DNA of 64,000 bases from Lycium barbarum. Taxonomy: Eukaryota > Streptophyta > Magnoliopsida > Solanales > Solanaceae. The stretch spans positions 28,026,231 through 28,090,230 of the forward strand of contig NC_083344.1 in assembly GCF_019175385.1 (NCBI RefSeq). The letters run 5' to 3'. The notes under the pieces are model-generated. The model did not search any database. It saw only the letters and a program-made list of their open reading frames with translations, and had not been told where the DNA came from. Positions 59,904-64,000 of the stretch are shown here, one piece after another. The first letter of the stretch is position 1. Every line of letters starts with the position of its first letter. The translations under genes were made by a program, and so were the position numbers.

Positions 59904-59913
59904 TAATATAAGG
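59904..59913 (+). promoter_or_regulatory. TATA box of G5 LTR
   Basis: TAATATAAGG immediately downstream of the TCGACG cluster, followed by a TTTATTTCATTTTCATC tract as in S3 and S5. Confidence 0.5.
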
Positions 59914-61614
59914 ACCCCTCCTTCATTTTATTTCATTTTCATCTCACTCTTCTATACATCAAGAAACCTCTAGAACCTTCTCCATCATTCATCCACAAGA
60001 AATCAAAGGAAATCCATGATCAACTACACCAAAACCATGAAATCAAGTGTATGAAACCCATTAAAAGTTCATCTAAGCCAGGAAAACTCAAGAGAAGAAA
60101 GTTAGGGTTTTGGTGCAAGAAGAGAAGTTCCACTCAAAGGTTGTTCATCCATCATCCAAGGTGAGTTTTATGGTATTTACGTGTTATTTAAGGTGTTGAA
60201 AGTTGAAACACTTGGATTGTAGAAAGATATAGAAAATGGGTCATGAATGAGTGAATAGTGTCATTGTTGAACAATAGTTGGGATGAATTATGAATGTTGG
60301 TATATTGTGATTGTGAATATGTTATTAATGACACTTAGACCACGAAATAAGTATTGCATATGAGAAAACGCGATAGTGAGCTATAACAATAATTGTGGAG
60401 AAATTGAAGGGAAATGGTTAATTGTGGTAAATGTAGATGATTGATGATTGTTGTTACGATATTCTGAATATTGTTATGAACGTTTGGGAGTTGATATAGA
60501 ATGTGGGAAAAGTACTAGAAACAAAGGAAATGCTGCCCAATTTTCCCTAGAAATAGTAAAATGTTCTTATAACCGAGTAACTAATGTTGATGTGAATCCT
60601 CTTGAAGGTAGAAACGCGAGCATCAAAGGAGGACAATCAAGCGATAGAATAGTTAAATGACAAAAATATGTGAGGCTAGTCCTTTCTTTTTATGGCATGA
60701 ATCCTATAGTATGACTTTCCTTCCCCTTCATAAATCTCTTAAATTCCAGAAAACCATGAGCCTATGTTCATAAATAGCTACACAAGGTAAGAGTTAAAGT
60801 ATAGAGATTCTATATGTTCATGATATGATGTTCCTAAACATTAATGCTGTCACTTATTGCCTACACTCACCTCATATACTATTCCCTTCAAGGTGAGGTA
60901 GAGTGTTAATGAGTGCTCCATAATGAAATCGGGGGATCACGACCTTACGTCACCCCGATAAGGCATAGTTGTCCTTGAGTCTTTATGCATGCAATATGAT
61001 GATCATGTTATGATGATGATATAACACCGCGCCTATATGGCCGGGCAGTCACCGCTAAGGCAGGAAGCGTATACACCATGGACAGATGGCATGGGCAGAG
61101 ACCACTAGTGGGCAGCATGAGATGATACCCTAGACGTGAGAGGCCTGGACGCACGCTAATGATTATCACACCGATCCGATATGAACGGGCAGTTTATACA
61201 TTTATGCATATATGATATGATGATGATTTTGACTAAGCCAGCATGCATCACTTCCTTTATATTTGACAGTCAGATACAGATGTTCCTTATTGATGCTTCC
61301 TTTATTTCATTGACGTAATATTATTGTTTATGCCTCTCATACTCAGTACAATGTTCGTACTGACGTCCATTTTGTTTGGACGTTGTGTTCATGCCCACAG
61401 GTAGACAGGGAAGTGAGCTTGATCCAGACTCGTAGTAGCTGTCAGCTGATTTGAGAGCACTCCACTGTTTTGGAGGTGCTTATGATTATTCTTTTGTGTA
61501 CATACGTATATTTTGGGCATGACGGGTTCTTGTCCCGTCCTTATGTCTAGTGCTCTAGTAGAGGCTCGTAGATACACAGTGTGGGTTATATGGTCTCACG
61601 AGATTGCCATTATG

Positions 61615-61616
<2 letters not shown>

Positions 61617-61650
<34 letters not shown>
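61617..61650. repeat. (TA)n microsatellite in G5 LTR
   Basis: About 15 TA dinucleotides ending ATATATG, at the same LTR position as the run in S5. Confidence 0.97.
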
Positions 61651-61652
<2 letters not shown>

Positions 61653-61836
61653 ATTTTAATGACCAAAAGGCTTGTGCATATAAAACTATTTATGTTTCCA
61701 AATGAAAGATGATTTTCGTATAATTTGAGTACGATTTTGATAAAAGAACATTTAATGAGCATGATAAGTAGTAGAACGAGGGGTGCTCAGTGGTTAGCCC
61801 CGAGTACCCGTTACAGCCCCTAGTTGGGTCGTGACA

Positions 61837-63735
61837 ATATCTGTCACATCTTAGGACCCATTATTTCAATCTCTAAACTTGTATCTTCTTTATTCGCTTC
61901 CCCCCTTTAAGGGTTTTACTTGTACCATTTTCAAATCCGTTGTCTCGCCTTCAAATCTTGAATTCATATTCCCCTCACTATACTACATCTTATTCATACT
62001 GTTTCCCATAATCTATAGCTACAATAATTCATGTGTGAAGCCTTAACATACTCACCTTGCAGTCTTGTAACCAACTAATACAACTGATATAGCAATCCGA
62101 ACAAGGATGTATCTTTACTTAGCTCATCTAGTAGTTATAAGTCAATGTCTAAATCCGCTCCAACTAACAACTTCTGTCCCATAGGGATGCTCACAATAGT
62201 AGTAGGTCTAGTTATCCCTACCATCCATATAATGTCAATTGTAACGTCATCTTTGTTTTCCAGGGCCTGAGTCTCATACGCCACTAATACCCCTCATGCC
62301 TCATATTCTTTTACTCTTGTTTTGAACTCAACACTGATTTCAAGACCAATCATAATCGAATTATATTTGTCGTTGATGATAGCTTTACTCTATCGCTTTA
62401 TCGTCGTACGGTAAACTCATAACTCGTGATCATCTTCTTATTTTCAACTCTTTACTTCATAAACTTTACTCGTTCTAGCTTGGTATAGGATATTCGTAGG
62501 AGATTCACCTTCCTTTAATCATAACACGACTACTCCTTAAGCACGCGTACTTCGTATATTTCCTTTTCTCTCTATTCTCATTCTTATTCCTTTACATTCC
62601 TTCCTCCTCAATTTATCTTGTTTTCTCCCGTTTTATAATCAATTCTTTATTCCTCGTATGAGGAACCCTATCCCTAACTGAGTACCGCTTTGTCCTTTAG
62701 AATATGCTACCTTTGTACAATCCATTCTTTGCTTCCAAAACATATTCTGTTCATTCTGATCATCCCCTCTCATCTGTATTGTGTTGATCCTTTCCCTAAC
62801 AATCATCCTATTTCGTTATTCATCTTTCTGTAGTCTTGGTCTTTACATCCAGCTAAATATATCACTCATACTCTTGACTATACCAATCACAAACTACCAC
62901 TACTTTACCATACCACTTTTCTCGGATTTCTTTTTCACGTTGACTTCCCCCTTTTGCTTGCTATCATTTCTGTCATTGAGGAATCCCTATGCTGGACTTT
63001 CCCCTAACAAGGTCTTTTAAGCTTTCTCATCTACTGCCCCATGGCTCGCTTGCTGGTTTCACTCTTGCATTCACTCTTTATTCATATAGAACATGTCACA
63101 CCCTTAGTCGTTTCCTCGCTATACTTTGTATTACAGTTCTTGTTATGCCACCTTGATCATAATCAACGCTATAGAGTGCCACTTCCTTACCTCGTTGGCA
63201 AGCCTGCTCGTAAAATACAATAAATCTTGCGAAGTAAGCATACTCAACCTGTTACTCTTTCTAAGCAGTTCTATTACGCTTACCATATAAATTGCTTTAC
63301 CAACGTATTCTCATTCATTATTACCCTTCGAATTCGTACCTCTATCTCCGGGTACTGTTACTTTATTTGCTAGTAAACTTATCGTATCTTACTCGCATTT
63401 ATCCGTCCAACCAATATTCCAGTATCACACTCTATTGGAGTTACCCTTTCTCTTCCATGTCATGTTTTAGTACTACCAAGCATTTCTCTTTTCCGTATCA
63501 ATGTCGCTCTTATAACTACTGTTACTATCAATTCAGTAGTATTTAACTCATCTCGTGTAGTTGTTAATGATACTCCTTACTTAATCTCATCCTTCCATTA
63601 CCTTGTTGCACAACATCTCTTCTCGTTAGAACATGTCACAAGCTTATATCTTATCTCCTTTAGATTCTAGGAAAATTTCTGCAGAGTTTCTCTTGTAAGC
63701 ATAACAATCCCAAACCTGCACATAGCCCAGAAAAC
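61837..63735 (-). mobile_element. Minus-strand long 3' UTR of a G4-like element
   Basis: CT-rich on the plus strand. Its reverse complement shows the G4 3' UTR start phrases: GTGCAGGTTTGGGATTGTTA, AAGAGAAACTCTGCAGAAAT and TTTTCCTAGAATC (plus 63670-63725) correspond to 52995-53045. A purine block AAACCCTTAAAGGGGGGAAG lies near 61898-61918 and may be a decayed polypurine tract, but no LTR start follows it. Plus-strand small frames here (for example 62781-63020) are skew artefacts. Confidence 0.55.
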
Positions 63736-64000
63736 ACGTCCGATGTCTCAATAGGACAAACATCGGAACACACATAATACGTAACTGAACAACACAAGAT
63801 CACTTACCATTAAAGGATATAAATAATAGGGCTTGACTTATAAGTTGTGCTTGCACACTCGGTCTAGAATTCCAATATCTATATACATACACATAGTATT
63901 TATATTCACTCACTGTCAATCAACTTACTCGTAAATCACGATTCTGGCTATCACTAGGTCACTAACAAGTATAGTCATCTCAAATTGTCGGATTGGCTCA
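63736..64000. other. Unassigned right edge
   Basis: No ORF or repeat signal that I recognise. By position it would be upstream (integrase side) of the minus-strand element whose 3' UTR is at 61837-63735, but I see no integrase motif. Confidence 0.3.

Larger units (their letters stand above)
59467..61836 (+). mobile_element. G5 3' LTR
   Basis: 2370 bp from TGTTACACCTCGGAACTTTG to TAGTTGGGTCGTGACA. The U3 carries a cluster of TCGACG...CCGT motifs (59650-59885) where the relatives have ACGGACCGT. Further signals: TATA (59904-59913), donor-like AAGGTGAGTTTTATGG (60159-60174), core GAAATGCTGCCCAATTTTCC (60529-60548), a single ATAACACCGCGCCTATATGG unit (61020-61039), the hairpin CAGTACAATGTTCGTACTG (61344-61362), acceptor-like CATGCCCACAGGTAG (61390-61404) and a TA run. 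ATATC (61837-61841) would be its right target duplication. Confidence 0.93.

Overview
This window looks like a gene-poor, transposon-saturated stretch of a large plant nuclear genome. I find no host gene, tRNA, rRNA or CRISPR array. Almost every base I can explain belongs to Ty3/gypsy LTR retrotransposons: one Ogre/Tat element and several Tekay/Del-type chromoviruses (integrase with a C-terminal chromodomain-like tail), plus their LTRs. Bacterial signals (operons, ribosome binding sites) are absent. The LTR ends (TGTTACACC... to ...GGGTCGTGACA) and the elements resemble those common in Solanaceae, but that assignment is from memory and is an inference.

Layout. The host layer is a plus-strand Ogre/Tat element: 5' LTR end and primer binding site (4421-5187), leader (7875-8207), ORF1 (8208-8758 and 11455-12466), a degenerate extra reading frame (12838-13419), gag (14442-16273), protease (16274-17760), a probable intron (17761-18035), then RT and RNase H (18036-18895 resuming at 50453-51017). 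Integrase is missing, and a 3' tandem-repeat region follows (51018-51353). It was hit by LTR-A (left edge to 4420, minus; itself split by solo LTR S1, 446-3514), by solo LTR S2 (5193-7869), by solo LTR S3 (8759-11454), and by a complete minus-strand chromovirus G1 (18896-50452). G1 carries solo LTR S5 (46648-48294) in its 5' LTR and element G2 (24017-44134) in its RT. G2 carries solo LTR S4 (25560-28348) in its left LTR and a plus-strand chromovirus G3 (31436-41175) in its interior. To the right, chromovirus G4 (tail and 3' LTR, 52945-58897) sits inside chromovirus G5 (58898-61836), followed by a minus-strand 3' region like G4's (61837-63735).

The nesting is supported by exact 5-bp target-site duplications read directly from the sequence: ATAAC (S1), AAGGT (S2), ATTGA (S3), ATATC (S4), CCAAC (S5), GGAAC (G1) and ACCGG (G2). 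Removing S3 restores the ORF1 reading frame, and removing G1 restores the Ogre RT frame.

All coding regions are broken by stops, frameshifts or deletions, so nothing here should be autonomous. Most stops are explained by CAG, CGA or TGG changing to a stop, as expected from decay of methylated cytosines. The most interesting non-coding signals are shared across LTR families: clusters of a palindromic ACGGACCGT motif, a core near GAAATGCTGCCC, donor-like and acceptor-like splice signals, two hairpins, and a hairpin directly upstream of the polypurine tract. A duplicated flank beside G3 appears to preserve the empty target site.
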